Assembly: GCA_902780175.1 (NCBI GenBank)
Contig: CACZEU010000004.1
Location: 1 to 64,000, forward strand
Length of the DNA stretch: 64,000 bases
Direction: 5' to 3'
Source of the DNA: an uncultured Bacteroidia bacterium
GTDB taxonomy: Bacteria > Bacteroidota > Bacteroidia > Bacteroidales > UBA932
The notes beneath the pieces are model-generated. The model had not been told where the DNA came from and searched no databases. It worked only from the letters and a program-made list of their open reading frames with translations. Position numbers and translations under genes: made by a program. Positions 50,455 through 60,321 of this stretch are shown here, one piece after another. Position 1 is the first letter of the stretch; each line of letters opens with the position of its first letter.

Positions 50455-52332
50455 CTAAAAGGCAAACTCCAGATGCAGCATCAGGCCGGTTCCGGGCATG
50501 GGGTAGCCCTTGACTATCTGGTATTGCGAATTGAAGATATTCGAAACCCGCAGGCCGGCACGGCAGGGTCCGAAGGACTTTGCAAGCAGCGCATCGCTTG
50601 CGGACCATGGCGGCAGGTAGTAATCCGGGGCCTCCGAAGTGGTGGACCAGCGGTGGCCGGTGACGGAAGTGTCCCATTCCAGCGACCACCCGCGCCATTC
50701 GGCCTTGAGAGCCACGCTGCCGCTGTGGACGGGAGCGTAGGGAATCTGGAGACCGTAAGTCCGGCGCGACGGGTCGGAATGGTCAACGGCACGCTGGAAA
50801 GTATAGCGCAGGGTGCCCTGCATGCGGAATTCTCCGAGTGTGCCCTCTCCCTGGAGCCTTGCATCGACGCCGCCGATATCGACCTTCCCTATGTTGAGCA
50901 TGCTCCAGCGGAACTGCGTGGCGGTAGGAAGGGCGACTATCTTGTCCGTCACCCTGTTATAATAGGGCGACAGGCGGAAGGACAGGTGAGGGCCGTGCAG
51001 GCGCAGGTCCAATCCTGCCTGGTCCGCATATTCCGGACGCAGGTTGACGTTGCCTATTGCGATGTAATACAGGTCGTTGAATGACGGAAGGCGGCAGGTG
51101 CGCCGGGCGAAGGCCTCCACATCGAGCCATCGGAGGGGTTCCCAATGAAGGCTTGCGGACGGCATCCAGGCGCCGCGGAAAACGCCTGCATCCCACGCGC
51201 CCTGCCACAGGATATGGGCCGAAGCCCGGAAGCGCTCCCGGATATAGCGGCCGGCAAGAACGGCCGTCAGCGTGGTACGCTCGGGGTCGACGTCATAGGA
51301 CCTGTCGGCCTGAAGCACGCTCCGCTGGACGTCAGTGGAAAGGTCGACGGACCAATCGTCACCGACGGCAAGAGACTGGGCCAGAGAGAGATAGGCGCTC
51401 CGCTGGCGGAAGCGGAGGTCGGCGGGCATCGCCATAGGATTCTTCTCGGGATGGGAGTTGTAATGGGTATAACTGTCGGCAAGCTTGAAGCGGATTGCGG
51501 CGGAATACGGGCCGTCCGTGCCTGAACGCCAGCCTCCCTGCAGGAAGGCGTCCTGGTCGGCCTGCCGCTCTGCGCTGAAGGGGAAACCGGCAGCCCGGCG
51601 GATGACAGGCCCGGGGAAGCCCCTCTCGGAGCCGTAGGCATACAGCATCAGGTTCCATTCCCCACCCAGCAGGCTGCCGTCCAGGCGGCTTTCCAGCCGG
51701 AGGCTGCGGATGTCGGAATTCTCCCGGAAAAGAGTGGTGTCGAAGAAATGGAAGCGGTAGCGACCGCCGCTGTAAAGGAATTCGGCACCGGCGCTCAGGC
51801 GGAGCTTCTTCCAGACTTTGTCGCGCCGAAGCGCCGCACCGGCGGTCAGGAAAGAGCCGCCCCGCGCACTGATGCGCCAGCTGTCCTTCTGCGGCCTCGT
51901 GGGCTCAAGGTACAGCGCAGCACCTCCGGCGTACTCCTTTGCAGTCTGCAGCCGGATGGTCTTCCCTCCGTTGTACAATGCCACCGCGCCGAAGCTTTCA
52001 GCCGAGAAGCGTCCCAGGTCCACCTGCATATTCTGGGCGTTGTCTATCTGTATCCCGTCGATGAAAACACCCGTATGTTCGCTGCCCAGGCCCCTGATAT
52101 TCACCGTCTTGAGCCCTCCGGCTCCGCCGTAATCCTTCAGCTGCACCCCTGTGAAGCGGCGTACGGCATCTGTGATGAGAGGCTGCCCCCGGTCCAGCTG
52201 CACCTCTTCCGCAGCCCTCGTTACCGGCACGGCGGAGAGGGCGCTCACGCGGGACGCTGAAAGCGTATCGGCCTCCTGCGCACCCATGGCCCAGGAGGTC
52301 GACAGAAGGATGATGGCAACGAATTTACGCAA
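50455..52332 (-). CDS. TonB-dependent outer-membrane receptor, BtuB-like
   Basis: 625 residues. A signal peptide, then a plug domain (about 45-150: ITDAVRRFTGVQLKDYGGAGGLKTVNIRGLGSEHTGVFIDGI) and a barrel of about 22 strands ending in an aromatic residue (MLHLEFAF). There is no carboxypeptidase-regulatory N-terminal domain, so it is the short, BtuB-sized form, not a SusC. It begins one base after the BtuG-like gene. Together they suggest cobamide uptake, powered by the ExbB/ExbD motor. Confidence 0.85.
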   Translation of the reverse strand: MRKFVAIILLSTSWAMGAQEADTLSASRVSALSAVPVTRAAEEVQLDRGQPLITDAVRRFTGVQLKDYGGAGGLKTVNIRGLGSEHTGVFIDGIQIDNAQNMQVDLGRFSAESFGAVALYNGGKTIRLQTAKEYAGGAALYLEPTRPQKDSWRISARGGSFLTAGAALRRDKVWKKLRLSAGAEFLYSGGRYRFHFFDTTLFRENSDIRSLRLESRLDGSLLGGEWNLMLYAYGSERGFPGPVIRRAAGFPFSAERQADQDAFLQGGWRSGTDGPYSAAIRFKLADSYTHYNSHPEKNPMAMPADLRFRQRSAYLSLAQSLAVGDDWSVDLSTDVQRSVLQADRSYDVDPERTTLTAVLAGRYIRERFRASAHILWQGAWDAGVFRGAWMPSASLHWEPLRWLDVEAFARRTCRLPSFNDLYYIAIGNVNLRPEYADQAGLDLRLHGPHLSFRLSPYYNRVTDKIVALPTATQFRWSMLNIGKVDIGGVDARLQGEGTLGEFRMQGTLRYTFQRAVDHSDPSRRTYGLQIPYAPVHSGSVALKAEWRGWSLEWDTSVTGHRWSTTSEAPDYYLPPWSASDALLAKSFGPCRAGLRVSNIFNSQYQIVKGYPMPGTGLMLHLEFAF

Positions 52333-53484
52333 CTACCAGATGGCAAAATGTCCGGGGCACACGCCGGCGGTGACCGTCCACTTCTTCTCTCCCCCGCTGA
52401 AAAGCGTCACGCTGCCGGGATTGAAATAATCGCCGGCGTCGCCAACGACGAAGCAGTCATCGGAAAGAACGGCGAAGCCATATGGACTGACGCCGTCGAG
52501 GTTGATGTTCCAGGACTCCTTCTTACCGTCCTTGCACTTCCAGGCCATATAACTCGGGAATGCAGTGTAGTCGAACTCATTAGCATTGCCCATGCAGTAC
52601 ACGGTATCTCCGTTCTGCGCGGTGAAACTGGCATAATCGGCGACTTTGGAGACGCTGCCGTCCGCCTTGACAAGCCACAGTCCGGAGTGCTCGCTGTAGA
52701 AGTTGCCGTAACTGCTGACATATACGTTGCCGGCGCCGTCGGAATAGACCTTCTGCAGATTAACCTCAACGTCGATGGCCTTGACGGACTTGAAGGAGGC
52801 AAGGTCGATGACGCTGACGGTGCGGTCGTATGTATAATCCGGTGGCAGCATAGCCGATATGCCGCCGGAATTGGCCACATACAGTTTGCCGCCGCTCACG
52901 GCAAGGCCTTCGGGCTGATAGCCTACCTCCACGGAGCCGTCGACACTGAGGGTCTTGCGGTCTATCCTGTAAACCGCCCCTTTCGGGTTTTTCGACTTCT
53001 CCGGATCGACGGACCAGTCTTCACCATAAGCGGCGAATGCACCGTTCCAGGAACTCACATATACATACTTGTCATCGTATGCAAGGCACCGCGGCATGGG
53101 CACCTGGATGGCGGCCACTTCCCTCTCGTCTTTGGCCTTGAGCACCTCGACGATACCGGAATTGTTGACGGCGATCCAGATTTCGTCGCCAATGGTAACG
53201 ATGTCGTTCGCCACGTCGCCAAGACCGGCGCTCTCGGAAGGGTTCATCTGCTTGAACACACCCGTGATGTAATTGGCGTCCGAAAGGCGCAGCATATCCA
53301 GCGAGGCATTGTTGGAGCCCATCTGGCCCTCATTGAGGACGAAAAGTTTGCGGAATCCCGACAGGCCGCTGATGTCTACACGCTCACCCTTCAGGTCGGA
53401 GTCTATCGACGGTTTTTCAGGAAAGAAGCCTTCGCAGGCGGCAAACAGCGCCGTGCAAAGGAAGAGTGAAAGATACTTTTTCAT
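52333..53484 (-). CDS. BtuG-like beta-propeller surface lipoprotein (DUF5074)
   Basis: 383 residues. Lipoprotein signal LFLCTALFAAC with Cys near 17. The rest has YVSSWNGA, GGKLYVANSG and GNVYVSSYG blade repeats and the start FVLNEGQMGSNNASL, matching the DUF5074/YncE-like seven-blade propellers of Bacteroidota, of which BtuG is the studied member: it binds vitamin B12 with very high affinity on the cell surface and caps BtuB. The next gene is BtuB-like. Cobamide binding is an inference from neighbours. The start codon overlaps nothing but follows the GH36 stop directly (TAAATG). Confidence 0.75.
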   Translation of the reverse strand: MKKYLSLFLCTALFAACEGFFPEKPSIDSDLKGERVDISGLSGFRKLFVLNEGQMGSNNASLDMLRLSDANYITGVFKQMNPSESAGLGDVANDIVTIGDEIWIAVNNSGIVEVLKAKDEREVAAIQVPMPRCLAYDDKYVYVSSWNGAFAAYGEDWSVDPEKSKNPKGAVYRIDRKTLSVDGSVEVGYQPEGLAVSGGKLYVANSGGISAMLPPDYTYDRTVSVIDLASFKSVKAIDVEVNLQKVYSDGAGNVYVSSYGNFYSEHSGLWLVKADGSVSKVADYASFTAQNGDTVYCMGNANEFDYTAFPSYMAWKCKDGKKESWNINLDGVSPYGFAVLSDDCFVVGDAGDYFNPGSVTLFSGGEKKWTVTAGVCPGHFAIW

Positions 53485-55722
53485 TTATTCTGCTGCTTCA
53501 AGAAGGAATACCATGCTTGTGTTGGCTTTTTTGAAAACGGGATTGAATCCGCCGTTCGAGAGGAATGCGCCGGAGAACTGCCTGCCGTTGCCCCACCAGC
53601 GGCTGCTGTCCACGTTGAGTTCGGAAACGGTGTACCTGAGCTCCGGATCCAGTCCCTGCATGCGGAATACATGCCCGCCTATGGAGTGGTTCTGGAAACG
53701 CAGGCAATAGCAGAAGACGACTGCCCTGCGGCGGTCAGCAGAGACGTACATCAGCGAATAGAAATCGCTGTCGAAAGGTGAACTGAGGCGGTACAGGTCG
53801 CCATCGAAAACCAGGTCGCGGTAGCCCTTGTAAGACTGGATGCAGCGGTCTGCAAGGGCCTTTTCCTCATCCGTGAGGGTCTTGGGCTGGAGCTCCATTC
53901 CGAGCCGGCCGGCAGCCGCCACATCGAAGCGGAACTTGAGCGGGGTGACATTCCCGGTCTGGTGATTGGGGACGGCAGAAACGTGGGAGCCCATAACGCA
54001 CGGAGGATAAATCAGGGACGTACCCCACTGGATGCGTGCACGGGTGATGGCGTCGGTGTTGTCGCTCGTCCAGACTTCGTTGAACCAGCGCATCGAGCCG
54101 TAATCGATCCTGCTTCCGCCGGCGGAGCAGCACTGTACGACGATGTCGGGATACTTCTCGCGCATCCGGCGGCACACGTTGTAGAGGCCCTGGATATATT
54201 CCACGAAGAAGCGGTCCTGCTCATCTCCGAGGTACGGGCTGCCGAAGGACATTATGCGGCGGTTGCTGTCCCATTTGACATAATCGATGTCGGGCGAAAG
54301 GGATACGGTACGGTCGAACACGCCGAAGACGAAGTCCTGCACGGCGGGATTGGTAAGGTCGAGGATCCACTGGTTGCGGGACTGATAGATCTCGCGTCCG
54401 GGGCTCTGGACTATCCAGTCGGGGTGCTCCGCGGCAAGGTTGGAGTCGGGGTTGACCATTTCCGGTTCAATCCAGATGCCGAACTTGAGGCCCTTGGAAT
54501 GGGCGTATTTGGCAATGTAGTCGATGCCCTCGGGGATCTTGTCGGTGTTGACCTCCCAGTCGCCGAGTCCGGCCTTGTCGGAGTTGCGCGGGTGCTCCCG
54601 GGCGAACCAGCCGTCGTCGAGGACGAACATTTCGAGCCCCATGGAGGCGGCATCGTCGATCATGCGCAGGAGAGTCTCGGTGGTGAAGGAGAAATAGGCG
54701 CCCTCCCAGCTGTTGAGCAGGGTGGGATTGACCTGTCCGCCCTTCCAGACGCCGTACTTGCGGGCCCAGCGGTGCATGTTGCGGGAGGCCCCGCCTGCGC
54801 CGTTGCAGCTCCAGGTGTAGATCATTTCGGGGGTCGTGAAGCTCTGCCCGGCCCTGAGGGGATACGCCGAAGCGAAGGGGTTGATGCCGGAGACTATGTT
54901 GAGACGGTCGCTCTGGTCGATCTCGAAGCTGATGCGGAAGTTGCCGCTCCAGGCGAGGGCGCCTGCAATGGTCTCGCCGTCGGTCTCGCTGAAGGAGCCT
55001 CCGCAGGACAGCAGGAAGGAAGGATTGTTCCCCTGGGTGGTCTGGGTGCCGCGGCGTGTTTCGATGACCTTGGTGTCATGGGTGAGGAGGGTCTGGTCGA
55101 TCTGCATTTCCGTGGCCCAGCCGCCGTAGAAATGTGTGAGGAGGTATTTGCCCGGAGTGAGGTTGAGCGAAGCGGACGCGGCGTTGCGGAGCTCGATGTC
55201 CTTCTTTCCGCAGTTGCGGATGACGGTGTGCATAAGGATGACGTCCTCCGGCACATAAGCGTCGTAAACCAGGTCAACCTCGAGTGCCGTGACGTAGTCC
55301 TTGAGGCGGACCGTCGTGGTGGTGACGCCGTCGCGGGCCTGCACCTCGTGCGAGGTGTAATAGAGTTCGGTGTTCTGGTTGCCGTCGGAATACCTGACGT
55401 GCAGGGCGTCCTGGCCGTTGAAGCGGCCTCCCGCGGTGGGATAGGCGGAAGGGGCGTCGAAATTATGGTGCCCGCCCTGGTTGAAACCGATGAACTGGGC
55501 GGGATCTCCTGCAGGGGCGCCGTAATGGACGGTATTGACCGTACCCCTGGCATCGACCTGAAGGACCAGCTGCGTGCCGGCAGTCTCCACGGCGATGGCA
55601 CGCGGCTGCACGGCAGGAATGTCAACGGTCTCGTGTGTAAACTTCTGAGGCTTCCTGCGGGCCTCTGAAGGGACTGCGGCAAGCAGAAGCATGGCCGCAA
55701 GCAGGAGGGAACGTAATTTCAT
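53485..55722 (-). CDS. GH36-family alpha-galactosidase
   Basis: 745 residues from the ATG at 55722, which gives MKLRSLLLAAMLLLAAVPSEA, a signal peptide; the frame from 55764 adds 14 residues upstream of the -7 box. GH36 blocks are present: FVLDDGWFAREH near 375, the nucleophile Asp in DYVKWDSNR near 490, and the acid/base region CCSAGGSRIDYG near 560. It releases alpha-linked galactose in the periplasm or outside the cell. It is transcribed with the BtuG/BtuB-like genes behind it, an odd combination. Confidence 0.92.
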   Translation of the reverse strand: MKLRSLLLAAMLLLAAVPSEARRKPQKFTHETVDIPAVQPRAIAVETAGTQLVLQVDARGTVNTVHYGAPAGDPAQFIGFNQGGHHNFDAPSAYPTAGGRFNGQDALHVRYSDGNQNTELYYTSHEVQARDGVTTTTVRLKDYVTALEVDLVYDAYVPEDVILMHTVIRNCGKKDIELRNAASASLNLTPGKYLLTHFYGGWATEMQIDQTLLTHDTKVIETRRGTQTTQGNNPSFLLSCGGSFSETDGETIAGALAWSGNFRISFEIDQSDRLNIVSGINPFASAYPLRAGQSFTTPEMIYTWSCNGAGGASRNMHRWARKYGVWKGGQVNPTLLNSWEGAYFSFTTETLLRMIDDAASMGLEMFVLDDGWFAREHPRNSDKAGLGDWEVNTDKIPEGIDYIAKYAHSKGLKFGIWIEPEMVNPDSNLAAEHPDWIVQSPGREIYQSRNQWILDLTNPAVQDFVFGVFDRTVSLSPDIDYVKWDSNRRIMSFGSPYLGDEQDRFFVEYIQGLYNVCRRMREKYPDIVVQCCSAGGSRIDYGSMRWFNEVWTSDNTDAITRARIQWGTSLIYPPCVMGSHVSAVPNHQTGNVTPLKFRFDVAAAGRLGMELQPKTLTDEEKALADRCIQSYKGYRDLVFDGDLYRLSSPFDSDFYSLMYVSADRRRAVVFCYCLRFQNHSIGGHVFRMQGLDPELRYTVSELNVDSSRWWGNGRQFSGAFLSNGGFNPVFKKANTSMVFLLEAAE

Positions 55723-55752
55723 ATCGGTCACAGTTTGAGTATTGTTATCATG

Positions 55753-55760
55753 CAAAGATA
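55753..55760 (-). promoter_or_regulatory. -7 box for the GH36-BtuG-BtuB operon
   Basis: TATCTTTG on the minus strand fits TAnnTTTG, 30 bp before the chosen GH36 start. No cobalamin riboswitch is visible between this box and the start codon. Confidence 0.55.
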
Positions 55761-55790
55761 ACAATTATTGCCGGACCGGAAAAGGGTTCC

Positions 55791-57620
55791 CTACCAGATA
55801 ACGGCCCTGCGCTCCGGAGGGAGATAAAGGATATTGTTGCGGTCCACGCCGTAAAGGTCGTACCAGAGGTCAGTATTCATCACCACGCCATTGACACGCA
55901 GGCGCGCGTGGGAATGTTCGTCTTTCTTGGGGAAAGAAGACAGTTTGGTGTCGCTGTATACCGTTTTCCACACGTCGGCATATGACTCATAGTATTTGCG
56001 AAGCTGATTCTTAAGGTTTTCACCGGAATAACCATCGGCCACCAGACGGGCTTGATATGCGTCCAGGGTGGCGAGGAAGCCGCCCAGGTCGGCGATGTCT
56101 TCGCCCTGGGTAAACATGCCATCCGAATAGATGCCGGGGGCGCGCTCGGGATCGATTTCCAGATGGCTGTAACAGTTGGCGAGGATATCCCTGCGTTCCT
56201 CGAAGGCCATCTGGTCGGCAACCGTCCACCAGTTGCGCTTGTTTCCCATCTTGTCGTATTTGGAACCGTTGTTGGAGTCGAATCCATGGGTGAATTCGTG
56301 GCCCATGACCGTGAATACGGCATACTCATAGGCCTGGCTCACGTTCTCTGGCATGATCGGAGGAAGCAGGATTGCGGGATAGATATAGACGGCATTGTTG
56401 GAGACCGAGTAGAAGGCGTTGATAATCGACAGGTCGGTCGGGACAAAACCGTCCGCACCGAGAGTGGCAGACATGATCTGCACGCTGAAGGTGTCGTTTC
56501 CGCCTATGAGGTGCCTTTTCAGCAGGGCGTGGCCGCGGTTGCCGCGATAGACGGCCTCCGCCAGCGTGGCGCAGTCGGACATTTTGGCGACGCAGTCATC
56601 ATACCACTTTTCGGGGTAGGCTACGTTGAGTCCGCAGCAGTCGAGTTTATCCAGGGCATTGTCCTTGGTGGTCTGGCTCATCCACTCCACCCGCTCGATA
56701 CGCTTTCGAAGCGAAGCCTGGATCTCCTTGACTATATTCAGATACTTGTCTTTGAATGCGGGGGAAATATACTTCTGGGCCAGATGATAAGACAGTGTGT
56801 AACTGAAAGCGAATTTGGCATCGCTGCGCTCCGTCTTGGTGAGCTGTTCGGCGGCGAACTTCTCAAGGTAATCCCAGCATTTGTCGTAAAGGTCGAGGAG
56901 TTCCTCCAGCGATATGTCATTTAGCTTTTCCCAATTGGAGGCTAACTGGGGGTCTTCGACAAAAAGAGAAGGGTCCAACCCCAAACCCTGGATAATAAGG
57001 GAGACGGGAGAATCGGCCTCGCCCGACTTGGTAACGGAGAGGGGGACGAGTTCGCCGGGATCGACGACAGTCGGGGATGTCGGCAGAGGCGGGAGATCCA
57101 AAAGAGGCGGATTGATTGTCCCCATAAGCCGGCCTTCCTTATAAGTCAGGCTAAACGCAGGCATGATAGCATGGCCCCACAGAGGGAAACCTTCGGCAAG
57201 CATCTTACCCAGGGAGATGAACAGCTCCGACTTGGTCGTGGGCCTGGGAAAGCGCGCTTTGAGGCCATCAATAAAGATTCTGGAGGCTTCAGGCTGTCCG
57301 GAATCGGCATCGAGCAGTTCATACATCCGGCGGATATCCGCATTCTCGGCTTTCAACTGCTCCACACGCTTCTCCATTTCGGGTACCTGATCATACAGTC
57401 CGCCCGTCGCGCCTGTTGCGGGAATTGGCGTTTTCTTTATCCAGGAGCCATTGCAATAGTCGTAAAAACTATCCCCGGGATCCACCGAGAGGTCCTTGTT
57501 CTCTGCCATTCCGGCAGGAAGAGGGAGTGGATCTTCAGTCGAAACGGGATAATCCCCTTCACAGGACAAAAGGACAACGGCTGCAGGCAGGAGGCACGCC
57601 AGAAATCTGAAAAAACGCAT
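55791..57620 (-). CDS. M13-family metallopeptidase (neprilysin-like) lipoprotein
   Basis: 609 residues from the ATG at 57620 (MRFFRFLACLLPAAVVLLSC, Cys near 20); the frame from 57671 has a longer, less likely start. The zinc site VMGHEFTHGFDSNN (HExxH, about 447-451) with GEDIADLGG (third ligand Glu) and the C-terminal ERRAVIW mark the M13 family. It is a surface or periplasmic peptidase, acting on short peptides. TATCTTTA near 57640 is a near-match -7 box. Confidence 0.93.
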   Translation of the reverse strand: MRFFRFLACLLPAAVVLLSCEGDYPVSTEDPLPLPAGMAENKDLSVDPGDSFYDYCNGSWIKKTPIPATGATGGLYDQVPEMEKRVEQLKAENADIRRMYELLDADSGQPEASRIFIDGLKARFPRPTTKSELFISLGKMLAEGFPLWGHAIMPAFSLTYKEGRLMGTINPPLLDLPPLPTSPTVVDPGELVPLSVTKSGEADSPVSLIIQGLGLDPSLFVEDPQLASNWEKLNDISLEELLDLYDKCWDYLEKFAAEQLTKTERSDAKFAFSYTLSYHLAQKYISPAFKDKYLNIVKEIQASLRKRIERVEWMSQTTKDNALDKLDCCGLNVAYPEKWYDDCVAKMSDCATLAEAVYRGNRGHALLKRHLIGGNDTFSVQIMSATLGADGFVPTDLSIINAFYSVSNNAVYIYPAILLPPIMPENVSQAYEYAVFTVMGHEFTHGFDSNNGSKYDKMGNKRNWWTVADQMAFEERRDILANCYSHLEIDPERAPGIYSDGMFTQGEDIADLGGFLATLDAYQARLVADGYSGENLKNQLRKYYESYADVWKTVYSDTKLSSFPKKDEHSHARLRVNGVVMNTDLWYDLYGVDRNNILYLPPERRAVIW

Positions 57621-57680
57621 AATCAATTGATGTTTAAGCCGTAAAGATAACACTTTCTGCGATATGAGCACAAAAAAAGA

Positions 57681-57707
57681 AAAGCACCGGCGAAAAAACG
57701 GTGCTTT
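57681..57707. terminator. Terminator after tRNA-Arg
   Basis: A 9-bp stem AAAGCACCG / CGGTGCTTT (57681-57689 with 57699-57707) with T-rich tails on both sides. It ends the minus-strand tRNA transcript and could work in both directions. Confidence 0.8.
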
Positions 57708-57713
57708 TTTCTG

Positions 57714-57785
57714 TAGCTCCTAGTGGAATCGAACCACTATTTAAGGTTTAGGAAACCTCCGTTCTATCCGTTGAACTAAGGAGCC
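57714..57785 (-). tRNA. tRNA-Arg (CCT)
   Basis: On the minus strand all four arms fold: acceptor GGCTCCT/AGGAGCT, D stem GTTC/GAAC, anticodon arm GAGGT-TTCCTAA-ACCTT with anticodon CCT, and T arm AGTGG-TTCGATT-CCACT. The discriminator is A; CCA is not encoded. A terminator follows at 57681-57707. The next gene upstream on the same strand is rpmF. Confidence 0.95.
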
Positions 57786-57832
57786 GTAACGAGCACGGGG
57801 ATTTCTCGACTGCGCTCGAAATGACAGTAGCG

Positions 57833-58015
57833 CTATTCTGCGCTCTTGACGATGATCTGACGACCTCTGTAGTAGCCGCACTCGGGGCATACGCGGTGAT
57901 ACATCACCGTGGCGCCGCAGTTGGGGCAGGTGGCCAGAGTGGGGACAGGAGCGAAGTCATGGGTACGCCTCTTGTCTCTTCTCTGCTTGGAGAGTTTGTG
58001 TTTCGGATGTGCCAT
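57833..58015 (-). CDS. rpmF: Ribosomal protein bL32
   Basis: 60 residues, MAHPKHKLSKQRRDKRRTHD opening and a zinc-ribbon-like CPNCG ... CPECGYYRGR centre, the C+ form of bL32. It lies in the large ribosomal subunit. It follows the DUF177 gene by 24 bp on the same strand, the usual order. Confidence 0.97.
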   Translation of the reverse strand: MAHPKHKLSKQRRDKRRTHDFAPVPTLATCPNCGATVMYHRVCPECGYYRGRQIIVKSAE

Positions 58016-58039
58016 TGTTGTACTATTTAATAATTATTA

Positions 58040-58426
58040 CTATTTGCTCAAAAACTTTACAGTCTCGGGGTTGCATTGGTCTTCGGGGTGGACGCGCTGG
58101 AGCGGCAGGGCCGTAATGGCGTAGTCGTAGACGTCCTGGCTGAAGTCGAGTTCGTCGCCCTCTGGGGCGTAGGTCTCGCTGAATTCAGTCTCCACGGGGA
58201 TCTCCAGGGGCTCGAGGCAGCGGTCGCAGGGGACCGTAAGCGTGCCGCTTATGGAGCACTCTACGTCTACCGTGACGCCGTGACGTACAATGTCGCAGGC
58301 GACGCTGAGGGCTGCGCCGAGGATATCCGGGTTGCCGAAGCTTTCAAAGAACTCCTTGCCGATCGTGCGGTCAAGTTCCGTGACGGAACCGCCCAATCTA
58401 TGCAGATTGACTATAAAGGGCTGCAA
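58040..58426 (-). CDS. DUF177 (YceD-like) protein
   Basis: 128 residues. Metal-binding-like CDRCLEPLEIPVE and an ETYAPEGDELDFSQDVYDYAITALPLQRVHPED C-terminal block identify DUF177, whose members are linked to 23S rRNA or ribosome maturation and precede rpmF in most bacteria. The start here is a TTG (58426) and that TTG is also the end of a TACCTTTG match, so the exact start is uncertain. It lies 21 bp after typA on the same strand. Confidence 0.85.
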   Translation of the reverse strand: MQPFIVNLHRLGGSVTELDRTIGKEFFESFGNPDILGAALSVACDIVRHGVTVDVECSISGTLTVPCDRCLEPLEIPVETEFSETYAPEGDELDFSQDVYDYAITALPLQRVHPEDQCNPETVKFLSK

Positions 58427-58447
58427 AGGTAATAAAAATTTGTGGTT

Positions 58448-60256
<1,809 letters not shown>

Positions 60257-60265
60257 CGGCCTTAA

Positions 60266-60301
60266 AAAAAGCTTGGTCCGGATTACGGGACCAAGCTTTT
60301 T
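60266..60301. terminator. Strong hairpin between the OmpA-family gene and typA
   Basis: A perfect 14-bp stem AAAAAGCTTGGTCC / GGACCAAGCTTTTT (60266-60279 with 60288-60301) and an 8-nt loop, with T runs on both sides. It ends transcription of the OmpA-family gene and stands directly before the typA start. Confidence 0.85.
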
Positions 60302-60321
60302 AGATATTGAGGATAAAACTC

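Noticed and set aside
53962..55668. Long plus-strand frame opposite the GH36 gene
   Set aside because: Shadow frame; the minus strand carries all GH36 catalytic motifs.
55723..55790. Cobalamin riboswitch ahead of the GH36-BtuG-BtuB run
   Set aside because: The gap is too short and shows no B12-box-like sequence.
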